Below the pieces are notes generated by a model, which saw only the letters and a list, made by a program, of their open reading frames with translations, had not been told where the DNA came from and did not search any database. A stretch of 64,000 nucleotides of DNA. It comes from Shinella zoogloeoides. GTDB lineage: Bacteria > Pseudomonadota > Alphaproteobacteria > Rhizobiales > Rhizobiaceae. This document shows, in pieces, positions 1-11,668 of this stretch (the first letter of the stretch is position 1; the number at the start of each line of letters is the position of its first letter). Position numbers and translations under genes: made by a program. The DNA lies in NCBI RefSeq assembly GCF_022682305.1, contig NZ_CP093528.1:3841501-3905500 (forward strand), given 5' to 3'.

Positions 1-2475
<2,475 letters not shown>

Positions 2476-2481
2476 GCGGCA

Positions 2482-3516
2482 TCAGGCCGTCGCGAGGTTG
2501 AGGAGAAGCACCATGGCGTAGCTGGCGACGACCAGCACGCCGAGCGACAGCACGACCGCCACCGTCACCCGCGGCCCGGCACGCAGAACGCGCCGCAGAT
2601 CGATGCCTAGGCCGAGCGCGGCCATGGAAAGGATCGTCAGCACGGTGGCGGCCTTGCTCATGCCCCCGGCAAGTCCGGCATCGATGAGGCCGACGCTGCG
2701 CGCGAAAAGCATGGCGAGGAAGCCGAGGATGAACCAGGGCACCAGCCGATGAAGCGCCGGCCGGCGGCCGCCCGCCTTGCCGGAGGCGAGCGACAGCACG
2801 AAGATGACCGGCCCGAGCATCAGCACCCGCACCAGCTTGACGAAGGTGCCGATCTGGATGCTGAGGGCAGAGACCGGGGCGGTCGCCGCCAGAACCTGCG
2901 GCACCGCATAGACCGTCATGCCCGCCATCACGCCGTAGCCCGTCGCCGACAGGCCGAGCAGCGGCACGAGCGCCGGCAGCAGCAGCACCGTCGCCATGCC
3001 GAGCACCGCCGTAAATGCGATGGACGAGGCGACATCCTCCGCATCCGCATGGATGACCGGCGCCGTCGCGGCAATTGCGGAATTGCCGCAGATCGAATTG
3101 CCGCAGGCGACCAGCAGCGCGACACGGCGTGAAAGCCCGAGCCCCCGACCGATTCCATAGCTGGCGATCAAGGACACGGCCACCACCGCCGCAATGGCGC
3201 CGATCAGGGGCAGGCCCATGCCGGCAATCGCCGCCGCGCTGACACCCGCGCCGAGCAGAACGATGGCGACTTCCAGAAAATACTTAGCCGAAAAGGCGAT
3301 GCCCGACTCGAAGGTCTCCGGCCGGCGCAGGAAGAGACGAACGACCGCGCCGATAAGGATCGCCAGCACCAGCGCCTCGATCCATGCGCCGCCCGTCAAC
3401 GTGAGTTCGAGCCGCTCGGCAACGAGCGCGAGGCCGGACACCAGCGCCGAGAGCAGCACGCCGGGCGCCAAAGCGCGAATTCCAAGGATCGAATGTTTTT
3501 TGGGTGTTTTTTCCAT
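2482..3516 (-). CDS. yeiH: YeiH-type putative sulfate/sulfite exporter
   Basis: Predicted inner-membrane transporter of the UPF0324/YeiH family, 344 aa with about ten hydrophobic segments. A family-like motif GNSICGNSAIAA lies at residues 139-150, and the N-terminal tail MEKTPKK is basic. The frame stays open further upstream, but that extension runs through the lysR gene on the other strand and has no YeiH-like sequence, so the ATG at 3516 is chosen. It is divergent from a LysR gene with only 75 bp between them, the same pairing as yeiE/yeiH in enterobacteria. Its 3' end lies 6 bp from metH. The link to sulfite or sulfate export is family-level inference. Confidence 0.85.
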   Translation of the reverse strand: MEKTPKKHSILGIRALAPGVLLSALVSGLALVAERLELTLTGGAWIEALVLAILIGAVVRLFLRRPETFESGIAFSAKYFLEVAIVLLGAGVSAAAIAGMGLPLIGAIAAVVAVSLIASYGIGRGLGLSRRVALLVACGNSICGNSAIAATAPVIHADAEDVASSIAFTAVLGMATVLLLPALVPLLGLSATGYGVMAGMTVYAVPQVLAATAPVSALSIQIGTFVKLVRVLMLGPVIFVLSLASGKAGGRRPALHRLVPWFILGFLAMLFARSVGLIDAGLAGGMSKAATVLTILSMAALGLGIDLRRVLRAGPRVTVAVVLSLGVLVVASYAMVLLLNLATA

Positions 3517-3543
3517 ACGCAGAGCAATGCGCTTGAAAAACCA

Positions 3544-3589
3544 TTCGATCCATCGGCAAATATCTGACATTTCATTCGACTGGATCGAA
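3544..3589. promoter_or_regulatory. Inverted-repeat operator between yeiH and lysR
   Basis: Two perfect 9-bp arms, TTCGATCCA at 3544-3552 and TGGATCGAA at 3581-3589, are separated by 28 bp in the shared divergent promoter region. The position and symmetry suit a LysR-type recognition site controlling both genes. The right arm ends 2 bp before the LysR start codon, so binding there could also repress lysR. Confidence 0.5.
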
Positions 3590-3591
3590 CA

Positions 3592-4449
3592 ATGATGACG
3601 CTGGAACAGCTCCGCATCTTCGTCGCCGTGGCGGAGCGGGAACATCTCACCCAGGCCGCCGAGGCGCTGCATCTCACGCCGTCGGCGGTAAGCTCGGCAA
3701 TCCGCGTGCTGGAAGAGCGCTACGGCATCGCCCTCTTCCACCGGACAGGCCGACGGATCGAGCTGACGGAAGCGGGGCTCGCCTTCCTGCCCGAAGCGAA
3801 AGCGACGCTGGCGCGCGCGACAAGCGCCGACCTCTTCCTCACCGAGATCGGCGGCCTGAAGCGCGGCACGCTCGCCATCGCCGCAAGCCAGACGGTGGTC
3901 GGCTACTGGCTGCCGCCGCTCCTTCTGCGCTTCCACGAGGCCTATCCGGCGATCGATATCCGCATAGTGGGCGGCAATACGGAACAGGCGGCCGAGGCCG
4001 TTCTGGAGGGGCGGGCGGAACTGGGCATCATCGAGGGTGAAGTGGACCACCCCGCCCTGTCACAGCGCATCGTCGCCCGCGACCGGGTGCTCGTCGTCGC
4101 CCCTGCCGGCCATGCCTTCGCCGGCAGGCCCGTCACGCCAGATGAGCTGACGCAGGCACGCTGGGTGCTGCGCGAACCCGGCTCCGGTACCCGCAGCGCG
4201 CTGACCTCGGCGCTGGACGAAACGGCGCTGGATATCGCCCTGTCGCTGCCCTCCAACGAGGCGGTGCGTAGCGCCGTGCTTGCCGGAAACGCCCTGACGG
4301 CCGTTTCGGAATATGTGGTGCGGGACGATCTTGCGACCGGCCGCCTCGCACCCGTCGCCTTCGACCTGCCCGAGCGCGCCTTCCGCTTGCTGCGGCACAA
4401 GGAGCGCTACCGCTCCAAGGCCGCGCTCGCCTTCGAAAAGCTGCTTTAG
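3592..4449 (+). CDS. LysR-family regulator, YeiE-like
   Basis: LysR-type transcriptional regulator of 285 aa. The N-terminal winged helix-turn-helix is clear (MTLEQLRIFVAVAE; HLTPSAVSSAIRVLEE at about residues 28-43), followed by the usual effector-binding domain. ATG codons occur at both 3592 and 3595; the choice does not alter the domain. Its divergent neighbour is the YeiH-type transporter, and the pair matches the yeiE-yeiH arrangement, so the likely job is to control that exporter in response to a small-molecule ligand. The effector cannot be read from sequence. Confidence 0.88.
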   Translation: MMTLEQLRIFVAVAEREHLTQAAEALHLTPSAVSSAIRVLEERYGIALFHRTGRRIELTEAGLAFLPEAKATLARATSADLFLTEIGGLKRGTLAIAASQTVVGYWLPPLLLRFHEAYPAIDIRIVGGNTEQAAEAVLEGRAELGIIEGEVDHPALSQRIVARDRVLVVAPAGHAFAGRPVTPDELTQARWVLREPGSGTRSALTSALDETALDIALSLPSNEAVRSAVLAGNALTAVSEYVVRDDLATGRLAPVAFDLPERAFRLLRHKERYRSKAALAFEKLL

Positions 4450-4594
4450 GACCGATCGACATTCAGTTCAGGCTGAGCCGAAAATGGTGCTTTTGCGGGA
4501 CCCGGAGCGCAGCGTACTTTCGGTACGTGAGCACCGGAAGTCCGGAAAAGTGCTATTTGCAGGCCGGCATGGGCTGAATGTCGGTCGGTCGGTC
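4450..4594. repeat. 145-bp imperfect palindrome between convergent genes
   Basis: The whole gap between the lysR stop and the cobM stop is one long imperfect inverted repeat. The outer arms read GACCGATCGACATTCAG and, at the other end, CTGAATGTCGGTCGGTCGGTC. The middle arms are AAAATGGTGCTTTTGCGGGAC against GTCCGGAAAAGTGCTATTTG. The centre is CCGGAGCGCAGCGTAC against GTACGTGAGCACCGG. It resembles the RIME-type intergenic repeats described in rhizobia, from memory. As RNA it would fold into a long hairpin from either strand and could end both converging transcripts. Confidence 0.75.
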
Positions 4595-5356
<762 letters not shown>

Positions 5357-5357
5357 G

Positions 5358-6596
5358 TCATCCCTCAGTTTGTTTAGCCGGCTTCACCCAGCTCCATTGC
5401 GTCACCGGCATGGCCGGCCGCCAGCCGGTCATCCGGCCGACGGGCGAGGCCCGCGCGATATCGATGCGGACCAGCGAACCGCCGAGCCGGGCATGATGGG
5501 CCAGAAGCACGGCCTCCATTTCCGTCGTCACAGCATTGGCGACAAGCCGTCCGCCGGGTTTCAGGCCGGAAAGCGCGGCTTCCACCACCCCCGCCTCGCT
5601 GCCGCCGCCGCCGATGAAGATGGCGTCCGGCGCGGCAAGCCCGGCCAGCGCCGCCGGCGCGGCGCCTTCCACGACGGAAAGCCCCGGCACGCCGAAGCCT
5701 CGCGCATTACGGCGAATGCGGGCGGCGCGCTCCGGGTGACCCTCGACGGCAATCGCCCGAAGCGAGGGATCGGCCAGCATCCATTCGATGCCGATGGAAC
5801 CGGACCCCGCGCCGATATCCCACAGAAGCGCGCCGCGCCGGGGCGCGAGCACCGAGAGCGTCAGCGCGCGGACCTCGCGCTTGGTGATCTGGCCATCATG
5901 CTCGAAAAGGCTGTCATCGAGGCCGGGCGTGAGGGCGAGGATGCGCGCGCCCTCGCCGGCCGCCACTTCCACGGCGCAGACATTGAGCATGTCCGCATCC
6001 GCAAGCGCAAATCGATCCGCCCGATGGCTGCTCACCCGTTCCCGCGCACCGCCCAGCGCTTCCAGCACGGTGAGGCACGATGCGCCAAAGCCGCTTTCGG
6101 CCAGAAGGGCCGCGAGCGCCGCCGGGCCATCGCTATCCGAGGTCAGCGCGAGGATGCGGCTGCCGGGATGGAGATGCGGACGGATGAGGTCGATGGGACG
6201 GCCGTGCAGGGAAACACACGCTGTATCCTGCAACGCCCAGCCCATGCGCGCGGCAGCGAGGCTGAAGGAGGAGGGCGCGGGGAAGACCCGCATTTCCGCC
6301 CGCGAAATGCGCCTGCAAAGCGTGACGCCGACGCCGTAGAAGAAGGGATCGCCCGAGGCGAGCACCGCGACGGGGCGCCCCCGCGCCGCCAGCACCGCCT
6401 CCACGGAACGCTCGAAGGGGCTCAGCCAGACGTGTCTTTCACCATGGATCGCCGCATCGGCAAGCTCCAGATGCCGCGCGCCACCGAAGACCAGAACAGC
6501 CGCAGCGATGGCGGCCTTGGCCTCGTCGCCGAGACCGGCTAGACCATCCTCGCCGATGCCGACGATGGTGAGCCACGGGGGAGCTGGATCAGGCAT
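5358..6596 (-). CDS. cobL: Precorrin-6Y C5,15-methyltransferase (decarboxylating)
   Basis: Bifunctional enzyme of 412 aa that methylates C-5 and C-15 of precorrin-6B and decarboxylates the acetate side chain, giving precorrin-8X. The N-terminal half is a tetrapyrrole methylase ([25 protein letters not shown]). The C-terminal half is a CbiT-like Rossmann methyltransferase ([16 protein letters not shown]). The frame is open further upstream, but the ATG at 6596 starts right at the family's N-terminal strand. That ATG shares the tetranucleotide CATG with the start codon of cobK on the other strand, so translation signals for each gene lie inside the other's coding sequence. Confidence 0.95.
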   Translation of the reverse strand: MPDPAPPWLTIVGIGEDGLAGLGDEAKAAIAAAVLVFGGARHLELADAAIHGERHVWLSPFERSVEAVLAARGRPVAVLASGDPFFYGVGVTLCRRISRAEMRVFPAPSSFSLAAARMGWALQDTACVSLHGRPIDLIRPHLHPGSRILALTSDSDGPAALAALLAESGFGASCLTVLEALGGARERVSSHRADRFALADADMLNVCAVEVAAGEGARILALTPGLDDSLFEHDGQITKREVRALTLSVLAPRRGALLWDIGAGSGSIGIEWMLADPSLRAIAVEGHPERAARIRRNARGFGVPGLSVVEGAAPAALAGLAAPDAIFIGGGGSEAGVVEAALSGLKPGGRLVANAVTTEMEAVLLAHHARLGGSLVRIDIARASPVGRMTGWRPAMPVTQWSWVKPAKQTEG

Positions 6597-7365
6597 GGAC
6601 AAGAGACGCATCCTCATACTGGGCGGCGCGACCGAGGCCCGGGACCTTGCGGCCCGGCTTGCTAGGCGAACCGATCTCGCCGTCACGCTGTCGCTCGCCG
6701 GCCGCACGCTCGATCCCGCGCCGCAGCCCGTGCCGGTGCGCAGCGGAGGGTTCGGCGGCGCAGAGGGACTTGCCGCCTATCTGCGCGGCGAAACCATCGA
6801 TCTGCTCATCGACGCCACTCATCCTTTCGCAAGACAGATTTCCGCCAATGCCGGCATCGCCAGTAAGGCGGCCGGTATCCCCCTGCTGCGGCTGGAGCGC
6901 CTCGGCTGGGAAGAAACGGACGGCGACCGCTGGACGCGTGTCACTTCTATTGCCGAGGCGGTGACTGCGCTGGGTGGGGAGCCGCGCCGCGTCTTCCTCG
7001 CCATCGGCCGGCAGGAGGCCAAGGCCTTCGACGCCGCGCCGCAGCACCACTATCTCGTGCGCAGCGTCGATCCCGTCGATCCGCCGCTCGATGCACCCGA
7101 TGTGGAGTACTTGCTCGCCCGCGGCCCCTTCGCCGTCGAGGCAGAGGTGGCGCTGCTGCGGGATCGCCGCATCGACGTCATCGTCAGCAAGAATTCCGGC
7201 GGTGACGCCACCTATGGCAAGATCGTCGCCGCGCGCATCCTCAGCCTGCCCGTCCTTCTGGTCGAGCGGGCGGCGGCGGGCGATGGTCATCGCGCCGGGA
7301 CGGTCGAGGAGGCGTTGCGGCTTGCCGATCATTTGCTCGGCGCCTTCAGGAAGCGCGGCGTATAG
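6595..7365 (+). CDS. cobK: Precorrin-6A reductase, on the opposite strand to the cob run
   Basis: NADPH-dependent reduction of precorrin-6A to precorrin-6B. The 256-aa protein begins RRILILGGATEARDLA, the nucleotide-binding start typical of CobK/CbiJ, and contains DATHPFARQIS, GRQEAKAF and SKNSGG, all in family positions. It is the only cob gene here on the plus strand. It overlaps the cobL start by 2 nt and the cobJ 3' end by 37 nt, so a full-length cobF-cobM transcript would be antisense to the whole gene. Its promoter would have to lie within cobL. Confidence 0.95.
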   Translation: MDKRRILILGGATEARDLAARLARRTDLAVTLSLAGRTLDPAPQPVPVRSGGFGGAEGLAAYLRGETIDLLIDATHPFARQISANAGIASKAAGIPLLRLERLGWEETDGDRWTRVTSIAEAVTALGGEPRRVFLAIGRQEAKAFDAAPQHHYLVRSVDPVDPPLDAPDVEYLLARGPFAVEAEVALLRDRRIDVIVSKNSGGDATYGKIVAARILSLPVLLVERAAAGDGHRAGTVEEALRLADHLLGAFRKRGV

Positions 7366-8093
7366 ACGAGGTCCGGCAGGTCCGGCCGCGCGATGACGCG
7401 GGTTTCCGGCGAGCCGATGACGACACAGGTCGCCATGTCGGCGCGCTCCGCCTCTGCTTCTCCGAGCGGCATGACCAGCATGCGCTCGTCCGGCCGGCCC
7501 GCCGCGCGGCCGAAGATGACGGGTGTCTCACCCGGCAGGACCTCTCGCAAAATCTCGAAGGCCTTGCCAAGCTGCCAGGGCCGTGCCTTGCTGATCGGGT
7601 TGTAGAGCGCGATTACGAGGCCGGCTTCGGCGACCATGCGCAGCCGCCTCTCGATGATCTCCCAGGGCTTCAGGTTGTCCGAGAGCGAGATGGCACAGAA
7701 ATCATGACCGAGCGGCGCGCCGATGCGTGCCGCGACCGCCAGCATGGCCGTGACGCCCGGCACCACGACGAGATCGACGGACTTCCATTCCTCCGGCCCG
7801 GCATCGATGGCCTCGCAGACCGCCGCCGCCATGGCGAAGACGCCCGGATCGCCGCCCGAGACGACGCAGACATTCACACCCGTTGCGGCCCGCGCCAGCG
7901 CCGCCTCGGCACGGTTCAGTTCCTCGCGATTGTCGGAAGCGACCTTGATCTGGTCCGGCCGCAGATTCAGCCGGTCGATATAGGGGAAATAGCCGAAGAA
8001 CTCGGTCGAGGCCTCGACGGCACGCAGCGCCTCCGGCGTCATCTGGTCCGGATTGCCGGGGCCGGTGCCAATCACATGGAGCCTGCCGGTCAT
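7329..8093 (-). CDS. cobJ: Precorrin-3B C17-methyltransferase
   Basis: Methylates C-17 and drives ring contraction of precorrin-3B to precorrin-4. The 254-aa protein is a tetrapyrrole methylase with the GTGPGNPDQMTPEAL N-terminus, VSGGDPGVFAMA at about residues 77-88, and VVPGVTAM. The ring-contraction enzyme CobJ typically has this length. Its ATG overlaps the cobI stop by 4 nt (ATGA), and its last 37 nt overlap cobK on the other strand. Confidence 0.95.
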   Translation of the reverse strand: MTGRLHVIGTGPGNPDQMTPEALRAVEASTEFFGYFPYIDRLNLRPDQIKVASDNREELNRAEAALARAATGVNVCVVSGGDPGVFAMAAAVCEAIDAGPEEWKSVDLVVVPGVTAMLAVAARIGAPLGHDFCAISLSDNLKPWEIIERRLRMVAEAGLVIALYNPISKARPWQLGKAFEILREVLPGETPVIFGRAAGRPDERMLVMPLGEAEAERADMATCVVIGSPETRVIARPDLPDLVYTPRFLKAPSK

Positions 8094-8821
8094 GGACGGC
8101 CGCTCCAGCCGGGCACGAGCACCAGCGAGAAATAGGGCGCGGTATCGTCGAGCTTTTCGGAAAGGCGCATGGACTTGCCTGAGGGCGTGGTGCCGCGCTC
8201 CACATAGACCGCCTCGCCGAGCCGCCCGGCATTGGCAAGCGCCCGGCGGATCTTCGGCAGGTTGCGCCCGACCTTCATGATGACGGCGGCCTCGGTATCT
8301 CCGAGCCGGCGCGACAATTGCTCCTCACCCATCGTGCCGGGCAGCACGGAGAGCACGTCGTCGCCCTGCACGATTGGCAGGCCGGAGAGCGACCAGCAGC
8401 CGGACATGGCGGTGATGCCGGGTATGACCTCCGTCGGGAACCGGCCGGCAAGGCGCACATGCAGATGCATGTAGGAGCCGTAGAACATCGGGTCGCCCTC
8501 GGAGAGGATCGCGACCGTGCGGCCGGCGGCAAGGTGTTCCGCGACGGCGGCGGCGGAAGCATCGTAGAAGGCCGTGATCTGGCTCTTGTAGTCGTCGTGC
8601 TCCTTGTCGATCTCGACCGTCACCGGATAGTAGAGCGGCAGCTCCACCATGCCGGACTTCAGAAGGCCCTCGACGATGGCGCGGCCATTGCCGGAGCGGC
8701 CCGCCTTCGCGAAATAGGCCAGCACATCGGCTTCGCCGATAGCCCGCACGGCCTTCAGCGTCAGGAGTTCCGGATCGCCCGGGCCGGTGCCCACGCCATA
8801 GAGTCGTCCCGTCATAGTCAT
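8090..8821 (-). CDS. cobI: Precorrin-2 C20-methyltransferase
   Basis: Methylates precorrin-2 at C-20 to precorrin-3A, the entry step for this block. It has 243 aa and the tetrapyrrole methylase motifs GVGTGPGDPELLTLKA, LSEGDPMFYGSYM and VIPGITAMSG. An ATG at 8821 overlaps the cobH stop by 4 nt; a second ATG two codons later (8815) is an alternative. No cobA (uroporphyrinogen III methyltransferase) is in the window, so precorrin-2 must come from elsewhere in the genome. Confidence 0.95.
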   Translation of the reverse strand: MTMTGRLYGVGTGPGDPELLTLKAVRAIGEADVLAYFAKAGRSGNGRAIVEGLLKSGMVELPLYYPVTVEIDKEHDDYKSQITAFYDASAAAVAEHLAAGRTVAILSEGDPMFYGSYMHLHVRLAGRFPTEVIPGITAMSGCWSLSGLPIVQGDDVLSVLPGTMGEEQLSRRLGDTEAAVIMKVGRNLPKIRRALANAGRLGEAVYVERGTTPSGKSMRLSEKLDDTAPYFSLVLVPGWSGRP

Positions 8822-9450
8822 ACTCCCGGCCTTGCCAGCGAATTGAGGGCGGCGGCCGTCATGGCGCTGCCGCCGAGGCGGCCGCGCACGATGGCGAAGG
8901 GCACGCCGTAGGAATTTTCCGCCAGCGCATCCTTCGATTCCGCCGCGCCGACGAAGCCGACCGGCATGCCGAGGATCGCCGCCGGTTTTGGCGCGCCGTC
9001 GCGCAGGAGTTCCAGCAGATAGAAAAGGGCTGTCGGCGCATTGCCGATGGCGACGACCGAACCGGCCATGCGCTCCAGCCAGAGGCGGATGGCGGCGGCC
9101 GAGCGGGTGTTGTCGATCTCTTTGGCAATCTCCGGCGTGCGCGGGTCGCGCAGCGTGCAGATCACGTCATTGTTTGCCGGCAGGCGGGCGGCGGTGACGC
9201 CGCGCGCCACCATTTCGGCATCGCAGAAGATCGGCGCGCCGGCCTGAAGCGCCGTGCGGGCCGAGCCCACGAAATCCGGCGAGAAGACGAAATGCGCCGC
9301 CGCCTCGACAAGACCGGCCGCATGGATCATGCGCACGGCGACATCCGATTCCGCCTCGGAAAAGCGGGAAAGATCGGCCTCGGCGCGGATGATCGCGAAG
9401 GATTTTTCATAGATGGCGGTGCCATCTTTTATGTAGTCGTAGTCTGTCAT
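8818..9450 (-). CDS. cobH: Precorrin-8X methylmutase
   Basis: Moves a methyl group from C-11 to C-12, producing hydrogenobyrinic acid, the end product of this gene block. It has 210 aa, the normal size. The catalytic histidine is in VRMIHAAG (about residue 43), and CDAEMVARGV and LGMPVGFVGAAESK match the family's substrate-cradle segments. It overlaps cobG upstream and cobI downstream by 4 nt each, consistent with translational coupling. Confidence 0.95.
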   Translation of the reverse strand: MTDYDYIKDGTAIYEKSFAIIRAEADLSRFSEAESDVAVRMIHAAGLVEAAAHFVFSPDFVGSARTALQAGAPIFCDAEMVARGVTAARLPANNDVICTLRDPRTPEIAKEIDNTRSAAAIRLWLERMAGSVVAIGNAPTALFYLLELLRDGAPKPAAILGMPVGFVGAAESKDALAENSYGVPFAIVRGRLGGSAMTAAALNSLARPGV

Positions 9451-10766
9451 TGCGGGCCTTGATAAGCGGAAACGAGGGCGGCAGGTGCGGTGCGGTCGAT
9501 AAAACTCTTCGCCGTCTCGCCCTCCTTGCGCTGCGCGCGCAAGAGAGTGCCGAGACGCCGGATCGCGGATGGGAGGTCTTCGACGGGAAGGGCAGCGGCC
9601 GGCGCATCACCGGCACGCCCATCGAGCACAAGCCCGACGCCTGCGGCCGTGCCGCAAAGCGTGACGGCGGCGCGAGCGGGATGTGCGCAGCCCTTCGGGC
9701 AGCCGGAAATATGCACGTCGACGGAACCATCGAGCAACTCTCCGGCACCCCTCACGACGGCATCGGCTGCGGCATGGGTATCGAAACGGGCCGAAGCGCA
9801 GCCGGCGGCACCGGCGCAGATCGAGATGGAGCGGCCGGGCGCGGTATCCGTGCACCAGAAACCTTCAAGGCTGGCACAGGCTTCAGCCTCCGCCAGCCCT
9901 TCCCCAGAAAACCCACGCACGAGCAGCATGCGATGCGGCGCGAGCCGGAATTCGGAAGCACCACAGGCGACAAGGCCTTTCACGAGGGCAGCGAGCTTAT
10001 CGGCCTGCATCTGGCCATAGGCTGGGGCGATGCCGAGCACGCGTTCGCCACCTATACGGTGAATGCCGAGCGGATGGCGGGAAAGAGCAGCGAAAGGGGG
10101 CGGTTCCGAGACCACACCGAATTCAGCGGCAAGCGCCGCAGCGTCGAGGTCACGCCCGCGGGCAGCCGGGCCGAGGGCGGCAAGGGCGGCGATGACGGTC
10201 ATCGTACCGGCAATGACGCGATCTTCCGCCAGCACCGCGACGGGTCGCGCCGCCTGCCGATCACCGCCGACCGACAGCCGCCAGCCGGCCGCAACCGCAT
10301 CGAGCCGGATATCGGCCACCATGTCGCCAAGGGAGAGCACGCCGCCGCCATCGACGACGATGGCAAGCTTGGGCGCGAGAATGAGCGAAGCCGCCGCGAT
10401 GGCCTTGCGCAGCGCATCGGCCACCGGCGTCGCATCGACAGTCTCGGAGGGGTCGATGCCCGAGAGCGGCGGGATTTCGATGGCGACGCCCGTCTGCGGC
10501 ACGATGCCGGCGGCGGCTAGCCCTTCGGCAAGGCGCGGCACCGAAGCCTCCGTCAGGCCACGAAGCTGGAGATTGCCGCGGGCGGTGATCTCGATCAGGC
10601 CATTGCCGTGTTCGCGGGCGAGGTCGGCAAGGGTGAGCAGGTCTTCGGCCGCCAGCGCCGGGGCGGCGGGGCGCAGGCGCACGAGAAGGCCGTCGCCGGT
10701 CCGCATTGGCGCGGACAGCGAAGGGCAGGCGCCGCGGCGCAGGGTGTCCAGCGCAGGAACCGTCAT
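9447..10766 (-). CDS. cobG: Precorrin-3B synthase (CobG)
   Basis: Oxygen-dependent hydroxylation and lactonisation of precorrin-3A to precorrin-3B, the marker of the aerobic pathway. The 439-aa protein has the nitrite/sulfite-reductase-like fold, with cysteines for the 4Fe-4S cluster near the C-terminal half (ICAGAAGC; HISGCPKGCAHP). The ATG at 10766 (MTVPALDTLRRGACPS) is chosen over the longer open frame because it forms a 4-nt ATGA overlap with the cobF stop and because the upstream extension lies inside cobF. Its presence shows molecular oxygen is used for ring contraction. Confidence 0.93.
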   Translation of the reverse strand: MTVPALDTLRRGACPSLSAPMRTGDGLLVRLRPAAPALAAEDLLTLADLAREHGNGLIEITARGNLQLRGLTEASVPRLAEGLAAAGIVPQTGVAIEIPPLSGIDPSETVDATPVADALRKAIAAASLILAPKLAIVVDGGGVLSLGDMVADIRLDAVAAGWRLSVGGDRQAARPVAVLAEDRVIAGTMTVIAALAALGPAARGRDLDAAALAAEFGVVSEPPPFAALSRHPLGIHRIGGERVLGIAPAYGQMQADKLAALVKGLVACGASEFRLAPHRMLLVRGFSGEGLAEAEACASLEGFWCTDTAPGRSISICAGAAGCASARFDTHAAADAVVRGAGELLDGSVDVHISGCPKGCAHPARAAVTLCGTAAGVGLVLDGRAGDAPAAALPVEDLPSAIRRLGTLLRAQRKEGETAKSFIDRTAPAALVSAYQGPQ

Positions 10767-11536
10767 GCGCCCTCCTCCTCGCCGGCCGGGCGGCGGATCA
10801 GGTAGGTGTCCATGATCCAGCCATGCGCCTCGCGCGCCTTGGCCCGGGTTTCCGTGATGGTCTCGGCAATGTCCGCAAGCTTGCCGGACAGCAGGATTTC
10901 GTGCGGCGTGCCAAGATAGGCACCCCACCAGATTTCCGCCTCCGGGTCTTCCACCGTGCGGAAGGCCTGCACGCCGTCGAGCATGACGAGCGCATCACGG
11001 GAGGATTCCGGCCAGCCCTCCGAAAGGCGGCGGCCGGTGGTGATCTCGACGGGCAGGCCGATGCGGTTGAGCGCGATGCCATGGCCCGCGCAAAGCGCCT
11101 GCACGCTGGTGATGCCGGGGATGACCTCGGTTTCGAAGGCGACGTTTCCGGCAGTGCGCACATGCTCGACGATGCGCAATGTGCTGTCGTAGAGCATCGG
11201 GTCGCCCCAGACGAGAAGACCGAGCGTCTGGTTCTCGCCAAGCTCGTTCAGAAGCGTGCGCTCGTAGATACCGGCAATGGCGCGGTGCCAGTCGTGAACG
11301 CCGTCCTCATAGGTGCCATCGGCGCGGCGCACCGGCACGGCATAGTCGAGGATACGGCATGAAGAATTTTCGAGGAAACGGTCGCAGATCTCGCGGCGCA
11401 CGTCGGCAAGGTATGCCTTTTCCGCGCCCTTGGTCGGGATGAGCAGCACATCGGCCCGGTTCAGCGCCTTGATGGCCTGCACGGTCATGTGCTCGGGATT
11501 GCCCGCGCCGATGCCGATGACCAGTATCTTCCTCAC
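10763..11536 (-). CDS. cobF: Precorrin-6A synthase (deacetylating), GTG start
   Basis: Methylates C-1 of precorrin-5 with loss of the C-20 acetyl group as acetate. The protein of 257 aa begins VRKILVIGIGAGNPEHMT, the methylase N-terminus. No suitable ATG exists there: the ATG at 11538 runs straight into a stop, so the in-frame GTG at 11536, preceded by GGGAGA five bases upstream, is the best start. WGDPMLYDS and VIPGITSVQAL are further motifs. It is the first gene of the minus-strand run F-G-H-I-J-L-M. Confidence 0.92.
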   Translation of the reverse strand: MRKILVIGIGAGNPEHMTVQAIKALNRADVLLIPTKGAEKAYLADVRREICDRFLENSSCRILDYAVPVRRADGTYEDGVHDWHRAIAGIYERTLLNELGENQTLGLLVWGDPMLYDSTLRIVEHVRTAGNVAFETEVIPGITSVQALCAGHGIALNRIGLPVEITTGRRLSEGWPESSRDALVMLDGVQAFRTVEDPEAEIWWGAYLGTPHEILLSGKLADIAETITETRAKAREAHGWIMDTYLIRRPAGEEEGA

Positions 11537-11618
11537 ATCCGTCTCCCGTGCGGCTTGCGCTCCCGGTTCGCGGCCCTGTTTGGGTCCCGCACCTCTTCCT
11601 AATCCCAAAAGCCGGCGG
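11537..11618 (-). promoter_or_regulatory. Possible compact cobalamin-riboswitch-like leader of the cob operon
   Basis: Read on the minus strand, the leader contains GATTAGGAAGAGGTGCGGGA, then CCGCGAACCGGGAGCGCAAG and CCGCACGGGAGACGGAT just before the cobF GTG. These resemble, in order, the GGGAAxxxGGTG segment, the CCGCxACTGT/ACCGGGAG core and the AGCCAGGAGACC B12 box of cobalamin riboswitches. The usual ACTGT is altered and the long central arm is absent. The similarity is by eye. It could be a degenerate, compact or false version of the element. Confidence 0.3.
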
Positions 11619-11668
11619 AATACAGTCCCCGGATCGCGTCCTTTGCCGGTCTTTTTGAGACGTCGCGC

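Noticed and set aside
2482..4050. A longer version of the YeiH protein starting inside lysR
   Set aside because: The extra 178 residues are antisense to lysR, are not hydrophobic and do not match the family; ATG 3516 fits better.
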